Positions 7,317 through 15,956 of a DNA stretch of 64,000 nt are shown one piece after another. Source of the DNA: an uncultured Eubacteriales bacterium (GTDB lineage: Bacteria > Bacillota > Clostridia > Oscillospirales > Acutalibacteraceae); assembly GCA_934561055.1 (NCBI GenBank), contig CAKTFN010000009.1, positions 1 to 64,000 of the forward strand. Direction: 5' to 3'. The translations under genes and the position numbers were made by a program. Each line of letters opens with the position of its first letter. Positions within the stretch are counted from its first letter, which is position 1. The notes beneath the pieces are model-generated. The model was not told where the DNA came from. It ran no database searches and saw only the letters and a program-made list of their open reading frames with translations.

Positions 7317-9071
7317 TCAAAACTGGCTGTTATAAAGTTTTGCGTAAATTCCGCCCTTTTCAAGAAGCTGCTTGTGCGTTCCTTCCTCCTCAATTCCCTT
7401 TTCGGTGAGAACGAAAATTCTTGAAGCGTTTTCAACCGTTGAAAGGCGGTGAGCGATTGTGAAGGTTGTTCTTCCCTTTGCAAGAACGGAAAGCGACTTT
7501 TTGACGAGCTGTTCGCTTTCGTTGTCGAGCGCGCTGGTCGCTTCATCGAGAACAAGAATCGGCGGATTTTTGACGAAGACGCGGGCAATACAGATTCGCT
7601 GCTTTTGGCCGCTTGAAAGCATTGTTCCCCTTTCTCCGACAAAAGTGTCGTATCCGTTCGGAAGGCGGCTTATAAACTCATGGGCGCCTGCGCTTTTTGC
7701 GGCGGCGATAACCTGCTCTTTTGTTGCGCTCGGATTACCGTAAAGGATATTGTCCATCACCGAACCGGAAAAAAGGTAAACCTCCTGCTCAACAACGCCG
7801 ATTGCGCTTCGCAACGCCTTCAGGCTGTAATCTTTGATGTCCTTTCCGTCAAGAAGAATTTCACCCTCCTTGACGTCATAGAAGCGTGGAAGAAGACTGC
7901 ACATTGTTGTTTTTCCGCTTCCGGAAGGTCCGACGATTGCAACGTTCTCTCCCTTTTTCACCGAAAGATTGATGTGCTCAAGAACGTCGCCTTTTTCCTT
8001 GTCATAGCTGAAAGAAACGTTTTTGAATTCGATTTCGCCCTCAACGGACGAAAGCTCGACGGGGTTTTGCTCTTCGCCGGATTTTCCGTAGCCCTCGCTT
8101 TCAACCTCCATAACCGAAGCAAAGCGTTCGATTCCGGTGACACCCTTTTCAAACTGCTCCGTGAATTCGACAATGCGCTTGACTGCGGCAATGAGCATTG
8201 CAACGTAGAGAAGATAGGCGGTGTAATCGGCGGTTGTGATTTTTTCTTTCATGATGAAAAGCCCGCCCATGACGATAAGAACGATATACATAAGTCCGTC
8301 AAAGAACCTGACGGCGGCGTTGAGCCGAGCCATATAGCGATAAGAATCCTTTTGAACGCCGGAAAGCAGGGAACTTTCCTTTTTGAATTTTTCGCTTTCG
8401 GCCTCTTCGCCGGAAAAGGATTTCACAACACGAATTCCGAGAAGCGAATTTTCTGTTTGAGCGTTGACGTCGCCGGCAATCTCACGCCTTTTTTTGAACG
8501 CTTCGCGCATTTTTTTTCTGAAATATCTCGTTCCGAGGAACATGAACGGAAGAACAATGAAAGCACAAGCCGCAAGCGGAAGATTGATTGAAGCGAGAAT
8601 GACAAACGAGGCGGTGATTTTTACCCCGGCGATGAAAAACTCCTCCGGACAGTGGTGAGAAAACTCCGCGACCTCAAACATATCGGTTGTTATTCTTGAC
8701 ATAAGCTGACCGATTTTTGTCGTGTCGTAATAGCTGAACGGAACACGCAGAAGATGAGAAAACATATCCTCACGCATATCCTTTTCAATCGAAACGCCCA
8801 TGCAGTGACCGACATAGCTCATATAATAGCCGGCAAGCATATCAATAATTTTAAGCACGGCAAAAAGCAGAGCCATCTGCAAAATTACGGTAACGGTAAG
8901 ATTTGAAATGTCCTTTGTTGCGATTTTTGTGATTTCTCTGACGATCATCGGCAAAACAAGCTCACAGCCCGTTGTGAAAAGAGCGCAGAGAAGGTCAAGG
9001 AAAAGCGTTTTGCGGTGCTTTTTAAAATAAGGCAAAAACCACTTTTTGATCATTCCTTTTTTTTCGGTCAT
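7317..9071 (-). CDS. ABC transporter, fused permease and ATPase (exporter type)
   Basis: A 584-residue half-transporter: six N-terminal membrane helices (about 15-310) and a C-terminal nucleotide-binding domain. The ATPase has Walker A GPSGSGKTT, Q-loop, signature LSSGQKQR, Walker B ILVLDEATSALD and the switch His in IAHRLS. It should dimerise in the cytoplasmic membrane and export a lipid, peptide or drug; the substrate is unknown. The SD is a modest AGAGGGTG. A consensus promoter lies just upstream, and the CNNM-family gene follows after 18 bp. Confidence 0.9.
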   Translation of the reverse strand: MTEKKGMIKKWFLPYFKKHRKTLFLDLLCALFTTGCELVLPMIVREITKIATKDISNLTVTVILQMALLFAVLKIIDMLAGYYMSYVGHCMGVSIEKDMREDMFSHLLRVPFSYYDTTKIGQLMSRITTDMFEVAEFSHHCPEEFFIAGVKITASFVILASINLPLAACAFIVLPFMFLGTRYFRKKMREAFKKRREIAGDVNAQTENSLLGIRVVKSFSGEEAESEKFKKESSLLSGVQKDSYRYMARLNAAVRFFDGLMYIVLIVMGGLFIMKEKITTADYTAYLLYVAMLIAAVKRIVEFTEQFEKGVTGIERFASVMEVESEGYGKSGEEQNPVELSSVEGEIEFKNVSFSYDKEKGDVLEHINLSVKKGENVAIVGPSGSGKTTMCSLLPRFYDVKEGEILLDGKDIKDYSLKALRSAIGVVEQEVYLFSGSVMDNILYGNPSATKEQVIAAAKSAGAHEFISRLPNGYDTFVGERGTMLSSGQKQRICIARVFVKNPPILVLDEATSALDNESEQLVKKSLSVLAKGRTTFTIAHRLSTVENASRIFVLTEKGIEEEGTHKQLLEKGGIYAKLYNSQF

Positions 9072-9102
9072 TTAAACACCCTCTTAAAATATTAGACAAC
9101 TG

Positions 9103-9131
9103 ATTATAACATTTGAAAGGGAAAAATTCAA
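9103..9131 (-). promoter_or_regulatory. Promoter of the ABC exporter operon
   Basis: On the minus strand TTGAAT (9126-9131), a 17-bp spacer and a perfect TATAAT (9103-9108), about 32 bp before the start codon. Confidence 0.8.
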
Positions 9132-9139
9132 GGTTGAAA

Positions 9140-9197
9140 AACGAAAGGCCGCCGTATTCGGGCGCAGAGAGAAAATCTCTCCGGTCGAATACGGCGG
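9140..9197 (-). terminator. Terminator of the ECF sigma operon
   Basis: A 13-bp stem (9148-9160 with 9185-9197) holds an inner GAGAGA/TCTCTC hairpin in its loop. On the minus strand it is followed by a broken T run (TTTCGTTTTTC). It separates the sigma operon from the ABC exporter promoter. Confidence 0.75.
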
Positions 9198-9224
9198 CAA
9201 ACGCTCATTCGGTTTTTAGCCGTG

Positions 9225-10250
9225 TTAAAAGCTCTCGCTTTTCGGCGGCGAAGTCGGCACCTTCGTTTCGGAATACCCTGCTGTTGTCAAAACGGCTTTG
9301 GTGTCGGAATTTTCCTTTGGAGGGGTTGTCGTTTCTTCGCAGGCGTCGGTTTTTACAGAGTTCTTTTCAAGAATTTCAAAAAGCGGTTTAACTTTGCCTT
9401 CGCCGAAATCAAAAACGAGTGTGTTCGCCGTGCAGTCGCTTCTGAATTCAACGTATCCGGTTGAATATACCGTTGCCAAAAAGCTGTCAAAACCGTCAAT
9501 ATGGAAAGCAAAATCAAACATTTTTCCGTCTGAGCCTGTGACTGAAAGCTCCGTCTTTTTTTCCTTTTCACTTTTTAAAAGGCCGAGAAAAGCGGAAAAC
9601 GCCTCGTCACGTTTTTCTTTTTCGTCCTTCGACGAAAACTTATAGGCGTAGTTTTTTTCACGGACGAACGAAACTCCTCTGCACGTCACCGAGTTTTCAA
9701 AATCGGCGTCCGACAAAAAATCACCGAGCGTTTTGGGGCTGTAAAAGTTTTTGAGATACAAAAAGTACTTTTCGCTTTCCTCGAATTTCGCCGCAATGAC
9801 AAGGTCGGGCGAAAACTTTTTGACCGAATAAACTTCAACCGTTTTTTTGTCCGTAACGTTGCCGTTTTCGCCTTCGGCTTCGGCGATTTCAAGAAAAACA
9901 AATTCGCCTTTTTCGCCGCCCGATTTTTCGGTATACATTGAAGAGTAAATTTTTCCGTCTTTAAGCGTAATGTTGTCGTACCTTTCGTTTTCGGGAATTT
10001 TTTTCCAGCCGACTTCGCCATATTCGGTATATGAATTTGCAGACGTTGCACAAACGGCCGGCGGCTTTTTTTCAGGCTTTTCAAAAAAGTTCGTTTTAAA
10101 GGCGAAAAGCGTTCCTGCAATAACAACGGCAAATACTGCGGCGGCAAGTTTAAAGGGAAAACTGCGTTTTTTCTTTGAGTAGGATACGGCATTTTGAATT
10201 CTTTCGTCAGAAATTTCGTCAAGGACTTTTTCAAAATATTCTTCGCTCAT
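9225..10250 (-). CDS. Membrane-anchored partner of the ECF sigma factor (putative anti-sigma factor)
   Basis: A 341-residue protein with a short cytoplasmic N-terminus (about 1-32, with the acidic start SEEYFEKVLDEISDERIQ), one membrane helix (about 33-52) and a large outside domain of about 290 residues without a recognised fold. This layout, together with a 4-bp overlap with the sigma gene at 10247-10250, is that of an anti-sigma factor; no zinc-binding HxxxCxxC motif is seen. The C-terminus is rich in Thr, Ser and Pro. The signal sensed is unknown. Function is inferred from context, not from sequence similarity. Confidence 0.7.
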   Translation of the reverse strand: MSEEYFEKVLDEISDERIQNAVSYSKKKRSFPFKLAAAVFAVVIAGTLFAFKTNFFEKPEKKPPAVCATSANSYTEYGEVGWKKIPENERYDNITLKDGKIYSSMYTEKSGGEKGEFVFLEIAEAEGENGNVTDKKTVEVYSVKKFSPDLVIAAKFEESEKYFLYLKNFYSPKTLGDFLSDADFENSVTCRGVSFVREKNYAYKFSSKDEKEKRDEAFSAFLGLLKSEKEKKTELSVTGSDGKMFDFAFHIDGFDSFLATVYSTGYVEFRSDCTANTLVFDFGEGKVKPLFEILEKNSVKTDACEETTTPPKENSDTKAVLTTAGYSETKVPTSPPKSESF

Positions 10251-10798
10251 ACATTGACACCTCTTTCCTCAAGGTAAGCTTTAAGCTTTTTTCGTGTTCT
10301 TGAAAGCTTTTGATAAACGGCGTCCTCACTCATTTTGAAGTCCTTTGCAATCTCCTTCACCGAAAAGGAAAACCAATATCTGCGAACAAAAATTGCCGAG
10401 CTTTCCTCATCGGTTTTTGAAAGGAATTCATCAATGAGCCTTCCGAGCCGCTTTGCGGAAACCTCATTTTCAATCGGTTCGCCGCAAAGAACGCCTTCAA
10501 GTTCCGAAAGCGGAACGGTTTTTGCCGAGCGTTTTTTTGCCGCCGTCTTTCGCCTTTTTGAAAGCGAAATGTTCCGTGCGATTCGGCAAACGAAAGCGCA
10601 AAGATACTCCGGTCTTTCCGGCGGAATTCGTCTTTTGACCGCAAGGTATGTATCGTTCAAACATTCCTCTGCGTCCTCACGGTTTGAAAGAATATTCTCC
10701 GCAATCGAAAGAATCAGCCGTTCATATTTTTTTGAAAGCTTTTCAAGCCCCTTCGGGTCGTTTGAAAACAACAGCGTTGTAATTTCCGAGTCTTTCAT
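10247..10798 (-). CDS. ECF-type RNA polymerase sigma-70 family factor
   Basis: A 183-residue sigma factor with only regions 2 and 4. Region 2 runs about 20-85 (LILSIAENILSNREDAEECLNDTYLAV matches the conserved helix 2.2 with the DAEDV-type motif). Region 4 runs about 125-175, with the helix-turn-helix FSVKEIAKDFKMSEDAVYQKLSRTRKKL. It should direct RNA polymerase to a small regulon. AAGGAGG lies 7-8 nt before the ATG. It is translationally coupled to the membrane protein downstream. Confidence 0.9.
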   Translation of the reverse strand: MKDSEITTLLFSNDPKGLEKLSKKYERLILSIAENILSNREDAEECLNDTYLAVKRRIPPERPEYLCAFVCRIARNISLSKRRKTAAKKRSAKTVPLSELEGVLCGEPIENEVSAKRLGRLIDEFLSKTDEESSAIFVRRYWFSFSVKEIAKDFKMSEDAVYQKLSRTRKKLKAYLEERGVNV

Positions 10799-10851
10799 TC
10801 GGTTTTCCTCCTTTCATATATTAAGTCGCATTTTCCCGCATTTTCTGACAG

Positions 10852-10883
10852 AAAAAAGCTGCCGCAAAAAAATCTGCGGCAAC
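10852..10883 (-). terminator. Terminator of the glycerol-phosphate-type operon
   Basis: A TGCCGCA/TGCGGCA stem (10860-10866 with 10875-10881) with T-rich minus-strand tail, 15 bp after the last gene's stop. A 15-bp palindrome (TTTTCTG/CAGAAAA) at 10841-10855 adjoins it, toward the sigma-factor gene. Confidence 0.8.
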
Positions 10884-10897
10884 TTTTAAAGCTTTGC

Positions 10898-12640
10898 TTA
10901 TTTAATATCGTCACGCATGAAGCGCTTGTCCTCTTCCTTGAGGTCAAGGCCGATTGTTCCGCCCGGATTCATATTATACTTCGGGTCGAAGTAATTCTTG
11001 AGAGCTTTGAATACTCCGTATTCGGTTCTTCCGAGGCTTCCTTCAAGCCACGGAGCGAACATCTTTCCGATGCCGTGGTGATGGCTGATTGCCGCGCCGG
11101 ACTTCTGAATTGCGTCGAGAATGCTTGTGTGGTATGCCTTGAATTCCTCGGAGGACGACATCTTTGTGAGGAAGATGAAGTAAAGGTTTGCGCCCTGCGG
11201 ATAGCAGTGAGACATATGAGTGGTTACGATTGTGTTCGGAAGAGCCTTGCAGACCTTGCGAACGTCGGCATGAACCTGAGCCATGTTTGACCAGTTGACG
11301 GTGCATTCGAGAGTGTCGGTGGTGATGCCGAAGTCCATGAGGGTGTCACGAAGATACGGGTCGTTGAAGCGTCCCTTTTCCCAGCTCTTGCAAACGAAGG
11401 AGGTGAGGCTCATTGCGCCGTATTTCTTTGCGATTCTTCTGATGTTCTTTGCAACGTTTGCCGAATAGCCCTTTTCGCCGTCGGTGAAGCCGAGGAAGAG
11501 GCAGCGTTCCATATCCTTGAAGCCGGTCACGTCAAGAAGCTTCCAAAGCGGAGTTTCGTCAACGTTGTAAAGGCGGAGCATGAGGTTCGTCTCTTCCGGG
11601 TCGGAAAGGCGGAAAACGGAGGAGAAGCCGCATTCGCACTGCATCATTTCTCTTCCTGCGTCCATTGCGGTTTTCCAATCCTTGAAGATATATGAAAAAC
11701 GCTTTCTGTTTTCGGGCATATATCTGAAAATGCGAAGCGTGACTTCGGTGAGTACGCCGAAGGTTCCTTCCGAGCCCATCATGATCTGATTGAGGTTCGG
11801 ACCTGTTGCTTCACGGGAATAATGGCTGGTTTGGAAGTTTCCGATGGGGGTCGCATACTTCTGAGAAAGGACGATGTCGGTGATGCAACCGTAATATGTG
11901 CTGTTCTGGCCCGCACCTCTCGTTACCGTCCAGCCGCCGACGCTTGAATATTCAAACGACTGCGGGAAATGGCCGCAGGTATATGCCCTTTTTGCGCCGA
12001 AGTTTTCAACTGCGTTGTTGAGGGTTTCTTCAAGCTTCGGACCTGACATACCGGCCTGAACGGTGATCGTCTGGTCAACCTCGTTGAAAGAGATAACCTT
12101 GTTGAATCTCATTCTCATGTCAAGCGAAACGCCGCCCTTGATCGGTTCAACGCCCCTTGTTACGGTTGAGCCGCCGCCGTAAACATAAAGGGGAATATCG
12201 TTTTCGGTGCAGTATGCAACGATTTTTTCAACCTGCTCGGTCGTGTCGGGATAAATTACAACGTCGGGAAGCGAGTCGATTTTTCTTTCACGAAGGCGAA
12301 GAAGGTCATATGCGGTTTTTCCGTATGCAACGGCAAGACGGTTGTAATCCGCAGTTGAAACGTATGCGTCGCCGACAACCTCACGGAAAAACTTGAGGTG
12401 CTTTTCGTCCATATTGCTCTTCTGGGTGAGCTGAACGGTTTCCCAGCCGATGTCAACGGGATAGGTTTTAAAGTCGTTGTCGGTCATGATGAACTTGTCT
12501 TTCATCATTTTGTAAAGGCTCTCTTTAGGATACTTTACAAAATTCGGGTCGCCCCAACGGAAAATCGAACGGTAGCTGTCCTGCGGTGCGGCCTCCTTGA
12601 TCCACTTCGGTTCAAATCCCTTGTACGGTTTTGTGCTCAT
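10898..12640 (-). CDS. FAD-binding oxidase, alkylglycerone-phosphate synthase-like
   Basis: A 580-residue flavoprotein of the PCMH/VAO type. The FAD-binding half has LPDVVIYPDTTEQV, VYGGGSTVTRG, and a block (GHFPQSFEYSSVGGWTVTR...GQ) close to that of alkyl-dihydroxyacetone-phosphate synthase; GSEGTFGVLTEVTLR and HHHGIGK follow. AGPS makes ether lipids from acyl-DHAP, but distant bacterial members oxidise hydroxy acids or glycerol phosphates. Start 12640 follows AAGGAGA; the longer reading to 12805 overlaps the kinase gene and is rejected. Last gene of a five-gene operon with a GlpA-like flavoprotein and an FGGY kinase, so a glycerol/DHAP-phosphate substrate is likely. Confidence 0.8.
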   Translation of the reverse strand: MSTKPYKGFEPKWIKEAAPQDSYRSIFRWGDPNFVKYPKESLYKMMKDKFIMTDNDFKTYPVDIGWETVQLTQKSNMDEKHLKFFREVVGDAYVSTADYNRLAVAYGKTAYDLLRLRERKIDSLPDVVIYPDTTEQVEKIVAYCTENDIPLYVYGGGSTVTRGVEPIKGGVSLDMRMRFNKVISFNEVDQTITVQAGMSGPKLEETLNNAVENFGAKRAYTCGHFPQSFEYSSVGGWTVTRGAGQNSTYYGCITDIVLSQKYATPIGNFQTSHYSREATGPNLNQIMMGSEGTFGVLTEVTLRIFRYMPENRKRFSYIFKDWKTAMDAGREMMQCECGFSSVFRLSDPEETNLMLRLYNVDETPLWKLLDVTGFKDMERCLFLGFTDGEKGYSANVAKNIRRIAKKYGAMSLTSFVCKSWEKGRFNDPYLRDTLMDFGITTDTLECTVNWSNMAQVHADVRKVCKALPNTIVTTHMSHCYPQGANLYFIFLTKMSSSEEFKAYHTSILDAIQKSGAAISHHHGIGKMFAPWLEGSLGRTEYGVFKALKNYFDPKYNMNPGGTIGLDLKEEDKRFMRDDIK

Positions 12641-12677
12641 ATTATTCGTCTCCTTAATCTTAATTTTATCTTTAATC

Positions 12678-14234
12678 TTATTTTGCTGCTTGTCTGTATA
12701 CCTTGCGAAGCCTTTTATAAATAGGCTCAAGCTTCGGATACATTCTTGAATACACGTTCTTATAAATTTTGCTATAAAGCTCATGCTCGTCCATGTCCGG
12801 TTCAAAAGTTTTTTTCACCTGAACCATGTTTTCGGTCGCTTCCTCATAGCTTTTGAATTCTCCTTTTGCAACGAAGGCAACCATCGAAGAGCCGAGACCG
12901 CAGGCCTCATGGGTTTGAATGCATCTTACGGGAACGCCGGTGACGTTTGCAAGAATTTGGCAAACCACAGGGCTTTTTGAACCGCCGCCGCCGACAAAAA
13001 TTTCGGAAATTTTTTTTCCGGAACGTTTTTCCATTGTTTTCATTCCGTCAAGAAGCGCCAAGTCGATTCCCTCGACTATCGCACGATAGACGTGACGCCT
13101 TGTGTGAACGTCGGAAAAACCGATTATTGCACCCTTTGCAAGCGGATTTGCGATTCCGGGCGTCCAGTACGGCTGAAGAACAAGTCCGTCACAGCCGGCG
13201 GGAACGTCGTTAAGGTGAGAGTCCAAAACCCTTTCGACCGACCAGCCCTTTTCTTCGGCCTCCTTTTTGTCCTCCGCCGCAAACTCCTTGACAAACCACG
13301 AAACCATCCAAAAGCCTCTGTAAACCTGAAACTCCGGGTTATACATATCGTTCGGAACGGCCGGATAAGACGGAAGGAACTGCTGCGGTTCAAAGTAATC
13401 CCTAACCATCATCTGAACAGTTGCGGTTGTTCCGAACGAAACGGCGGCCTGATTATCCTTGAGAACGGAAAGGCCGAGTGTTTCGCAGCCCTTGTCCGAA
13501 CCGGTTGCAATCAGCGGAAGGCCTTCCGGAATTCCGGTGAGTTCGCTGACATCTTTTCCGATTGTTCCGATTGTTGTTCCGGAGGGAACAAGCTCACAGA
13601 GCTTTTCCGGCGGAACGTTGCAAACGCAGCGGGTGAGGTCGTTCTTCGTCATCCAACGTCGGTTTTTATAATCAAACGGAACGTGGCCGACCATGTTTGC
13701 CGCGCTGTCGCAAAGGTGTCCCGTGAGCTTGTAATTGAGATAAGTCGGAAGCATGACATACTTTTCGGTCTTTTTCCAAAGCTCCGGCTCGTTTTCCATA
13801 ATCCAGTTGCAAACGGAATTTCTCGCCTGATTCTTTACGGTTTCCTCCATTTTTACGAGCTTGAAAATTCCTTTTTTTAAAAGCCCGAAGGGTTCGTCGT
13901 TTTTAGCCTGTCTTTCGTCGAGCCAAAGGATAATGTCACGAAGCGCACGGTTGTTTTTGTCGAGGCAAAGGACGCTGTCACGAATGACGGTGAGAGTTAC
14001 CGCAATTACGTCCCGAAGTTTTTCTTCGTTTTTTTTGCAAATTTCTTTTGAGACACGGCATATTGCTTCAAAGTAAAAATCCGGGTGTTGCTCGGCCCAG
14101 CCGTTTTGTTTTGAAAAATATTGCGTTTCATATTTGTATTGGCAAACGTCTTCAAGCCGGCCTTTTTTGTCAACGAGCATCGCCCTTGTACTTTGGGTTC
14201 CGACGTCAAAAGTCAGAACAAGCTTGTTAGGCAT
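12678..14234 (-). CDS. FGGY-family carbohydrate kinase
   Basis: A 518-residue ASKHA-fold kinase that phosphorylates a sugar or polyol with ATP in the cytoplasm. The N-terminal phosphate motif LTFDVGTQSTRAMLVD and the C-terminal adenosine motif FVGGGGSKSPVVCQILANVTGVPV are clear, as is CGLGSSMVAF. Overall it resembles xylulokinase/glycerol kinase, but substrate residues cannot be assigned. Beside the GlpA-like gene a glycerol-like substrate is favoured. SD AAAGGAG. It lies between the DUF1667 gene (40 bp) and the AGPS-like gene (37 bp). Confidence 0.85.
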   Translation of the reverse strand: MPNKLVLTFDVGTQSTRAMLVDKKGRLEDVCQYKYETQYFSKQNGWAEQHPDFYFEAICRVSKEICKKNEEKLRDVIAVTLTVIRDSVLCLDKNNRALRDIILWLDERQAKNDEPFGLLKKGIFKLVKMEETVKNQARNSVCNWIMENEPELWKKTEKYVMLPTYLNYKLTGHLCDSAANMVGHVPFDYKNRRWMTKNDLTRCVCNVPPEKLCELVPSGTTIGTIGKDVSELTGIPEGLPLIATGSDKGCETLGLSVLKDNQAAVSFGTTATVQMMVRDYFEPQQFLPSYPAVPNDMYNPEFQVYRGFWMVSWFVKEFAAEDKKEAEEKGWSVERVLDSHLNDVPAGCDGLVLQPYWTPGIANPLAKGAIIGFSDVHTRRHVYRAIVEGIDLALLDGMKTMEKRSGKKISEIFVGGGGSKSPVVCQILANVTGVPVRCIQTHEACGLGSSMVAFVAKGEFKSYEEATENMVQVKKTFEPDMDEHELYSKIYKNVYSRMYPKLEPIYKRLRKVYRQAAK

Positions 14235-14273
14235 TTTATTTTCTCCTTTATAAACTTTTTTATAGTCTTCCTT

Positions 14274-14699
14274 TTATTTTGTTTTCTTCTTTGCCTTTGT
14301 TGCCGAAGTCTTTTTCGGCTTTTCTTCCTTTTCTTCTTCCGAAACGCTTTGAAGAACGTCGCTCGTTGCAATGACGTCAACGCCGAGCGAAAGAACGTTT
14401 TTGATTACGACGTCTCCTCTTTTGAGTCTCTTTTTGACCGTGACGTGATTTATCTCGTTCATCACGTCGAAAATTTTTTCTTTCGGAATTTCGTCCGAAA
14501 CTCTGACGGGAATGACGGGAACCTCTTTGAACGCCGTTTTGACAACGGATGAAATTGTTCTTTTCGGCGCCGTCATTTCATCGGTTGCAAACTTGATTCC
14601 CCTTTTGCATTTGTTTCCGCTGACAGAAAATCCGTCCGAGGTTTCTTCAATCGAAAGTTCACAGCTGTTCGGACAAACGATGCAAACTAACTTTTTCAT
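14274..14699 (-). CDS. DUF1667 domain protein
   Basis: A 141-residue protein starting MKKLVCIVCPNSCEL, with a third Cys at NKCKRG, the CxxC...C pattern of DUF1667. This family almost always sits beside GlpA-like and NADH-oxidase-like flavoproteins in anaerobes and may carry an iron-sulfur site for electron transfer (inference). The last 25 residues are a Lys/Glu/Thr-rich tail. Its start overlaps the stop of the preceding oxidoreductase by 4 bp (14696-14699), with SD GGAGGGCG inside that gene. Confidence 0.85.
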   Translation of the reverse strand: MKKLVCIVCPNSCELSIEETSDGFSVSGNKCKRGIKFATDEMTAPKRTISSVVKTAFKEVPVIPVRVSDEIPKEKIFDVMNEINHVTVKKRLKRGDVVIKNVLSLGVDVIATSDVLQSVSEEEKEEKPKKTSATKAKKKTK

Positions 14700-15955
14700 T
14701 TTTTCTCGCCCTCCAATTTAACCGTGATTTTATCGTTCTTTTTGAGTCCGGCTTCAGAAAGGTCAAGAACAAGTCTTTCCATCTCAGGCGGACGAAGGAA
14801 CGGAAACTTCTTTTCTTTGATTGTTTTTCCGTTTGCAAAAAACGTGAGCGTACATTTGTCAAGAACGTCACGGCTTCTGAAATAGAAACAAACTTCGTTA
14901 ATGTTCTTTGAAAGGTCAATTTTTTGCGGAACAATGTATGCGATGTTTTCGTCCGGGTCAACAACAGCAAGGCTGTCGCTTTCCTTTTCAAAGCCGCACG
15001 CTCCGTCTGCGGCGGTTACGGCGCTTTCGGAAACGTAGTCAACAAGGTCGTTGACGTGAAGCGCATTGCCGCAACTGAAAATTCCGGGAACACTTGTCAT
15101 AAGATTCTGGTCGCAGAGCGGGCCTTTCGTCTTCGGGTCAATTTTTACTCCGAGACGTTCGGCAAGCTCATTTTCCGGAATGAGACCGACGGAAAGAATC
15201 AGTCCGTCGCATTCAACATAGCTTTCCGTGCCTTCAATCGGACGCATTTTTTCGTCAACCTTTGAAATTTCAACGCCCGTCAGCCTGTCATCACCGAAAA
15301 CTCTCGTAACGGTATGGGAAAGATAAAGCGGAATATCATAATCGTGAAGACACTGATGAATGTTTCTCGTCAGTCCCGACGGAGTGCTTTTCGCTTCGTA
15401 TACACCGAGAACCTTTGCTCCTTCAAGAGTAAGGCGGCGGGCCATGATTAGACCGATATCACCCGAACCCAAAATTACACATTTCTTTGTCGGAAGCTGA
15501 CCGAGGAGGTTCGTGAGATTCTGCGCCGTTCCGGCTGTAAAAACTCCGGCCGGTCTTGTTCCGTGAATATTGACCTGCTTTGCGGTTCTTTCACGGCAAC
15601 CGGTTGCAAGAATCAGAGTTTTCGACTGAACGGCGAAAACTCCTTCACGGCTCACAAGAGTAAGCGTGAAAAGGTCGTCCTTTTTTTCAATGTCGGTAAC
15701 GAAAGTGAGCGTTGTCACGTCGCACTTTGTTTCCTTGAGCATATCGATATATCTTTCGGCATATTCGGGACCCGAAAGCTTTTCCGAAAAGCGGATAAGG
15801 CCGAAGCCGTCGTGAATGCACTGCTTCAAAATTCCGCCGAGCCTTGCCTCACGCTCGATAAGAAGAACGCTTTTTCCCTTTTCGTCGCATCTTACCGCAG
15901 CGGCAAGACCTGCGGGGCCTGCGCCGATGATTACAACGTCATAAAGAGTTTTCAT
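14696..15955 (-). CDS. NAD(P)/FAD-dependent oxidoreductase (pyridine-nucleotide-disulfide type)
   Basis: A 419-residue flavoprotein. The FAD Rossmann motif IIGAGPAGLAAAVRC is at about 9-23. A second dinucleotide motif VILGSGDIGLIMARRL lies near 160, and LILSVGLIPENEL plus GIFSCGNALHV close the FAD domain. In anaerobic glycerol-3-phosphate dehydrogenase clusters such a protein pairs with the GlpA-like subunit to pass electrons to NAD(P) or another acceptor. Only a base or so separates it from the GlpA-like gene, and it overlaps the DUF1667 gene. Confidence 0.85.
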   Translation of the reverse strand: MKTLYDVVIIGAGPAGLAAAVRCDEKGKSVLLIEREARLGGILKQCIHDGFGLIRFSEKLSGPEYAERYIDMLKETKCDVTTLTFVTDIEKKDDLFTLTLVSREGVFAVQSKTLILATGCRERTAKQVNIHGTRPAGVFTAGTAQNLTNLLGQLPTKKCVILGSGDIGLIMARRLTLEGAKVLGVYEAKSTPSGLTRNIHQCLHDYDIPLYLSHTVTRVFGDDRLTGVEISKVDEKMRPIEGTESYVECDGLILSVGLIPENELAERLGVKIDPKTKGPLCDQNLMTSVPGIFSCGNALHVNDLVDYVSESAVTAADGACGFEKESDSLAVVDPDENIAYIVPQKIDLSKNINEVCFYFRSRDVLDKCTLTFFANGKTIKEKKFPFLRPPEMERLVLDLSEAGLKKNDKITVKLEGEKK

Positions 15956-15956
15956 C

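Noticed and set aside
7680..8591. 303-codon + strand ORF inside the ABC transporter gene
   Set aside because: Antisense shadow of a well-supported exporter; no start signal or known motif.
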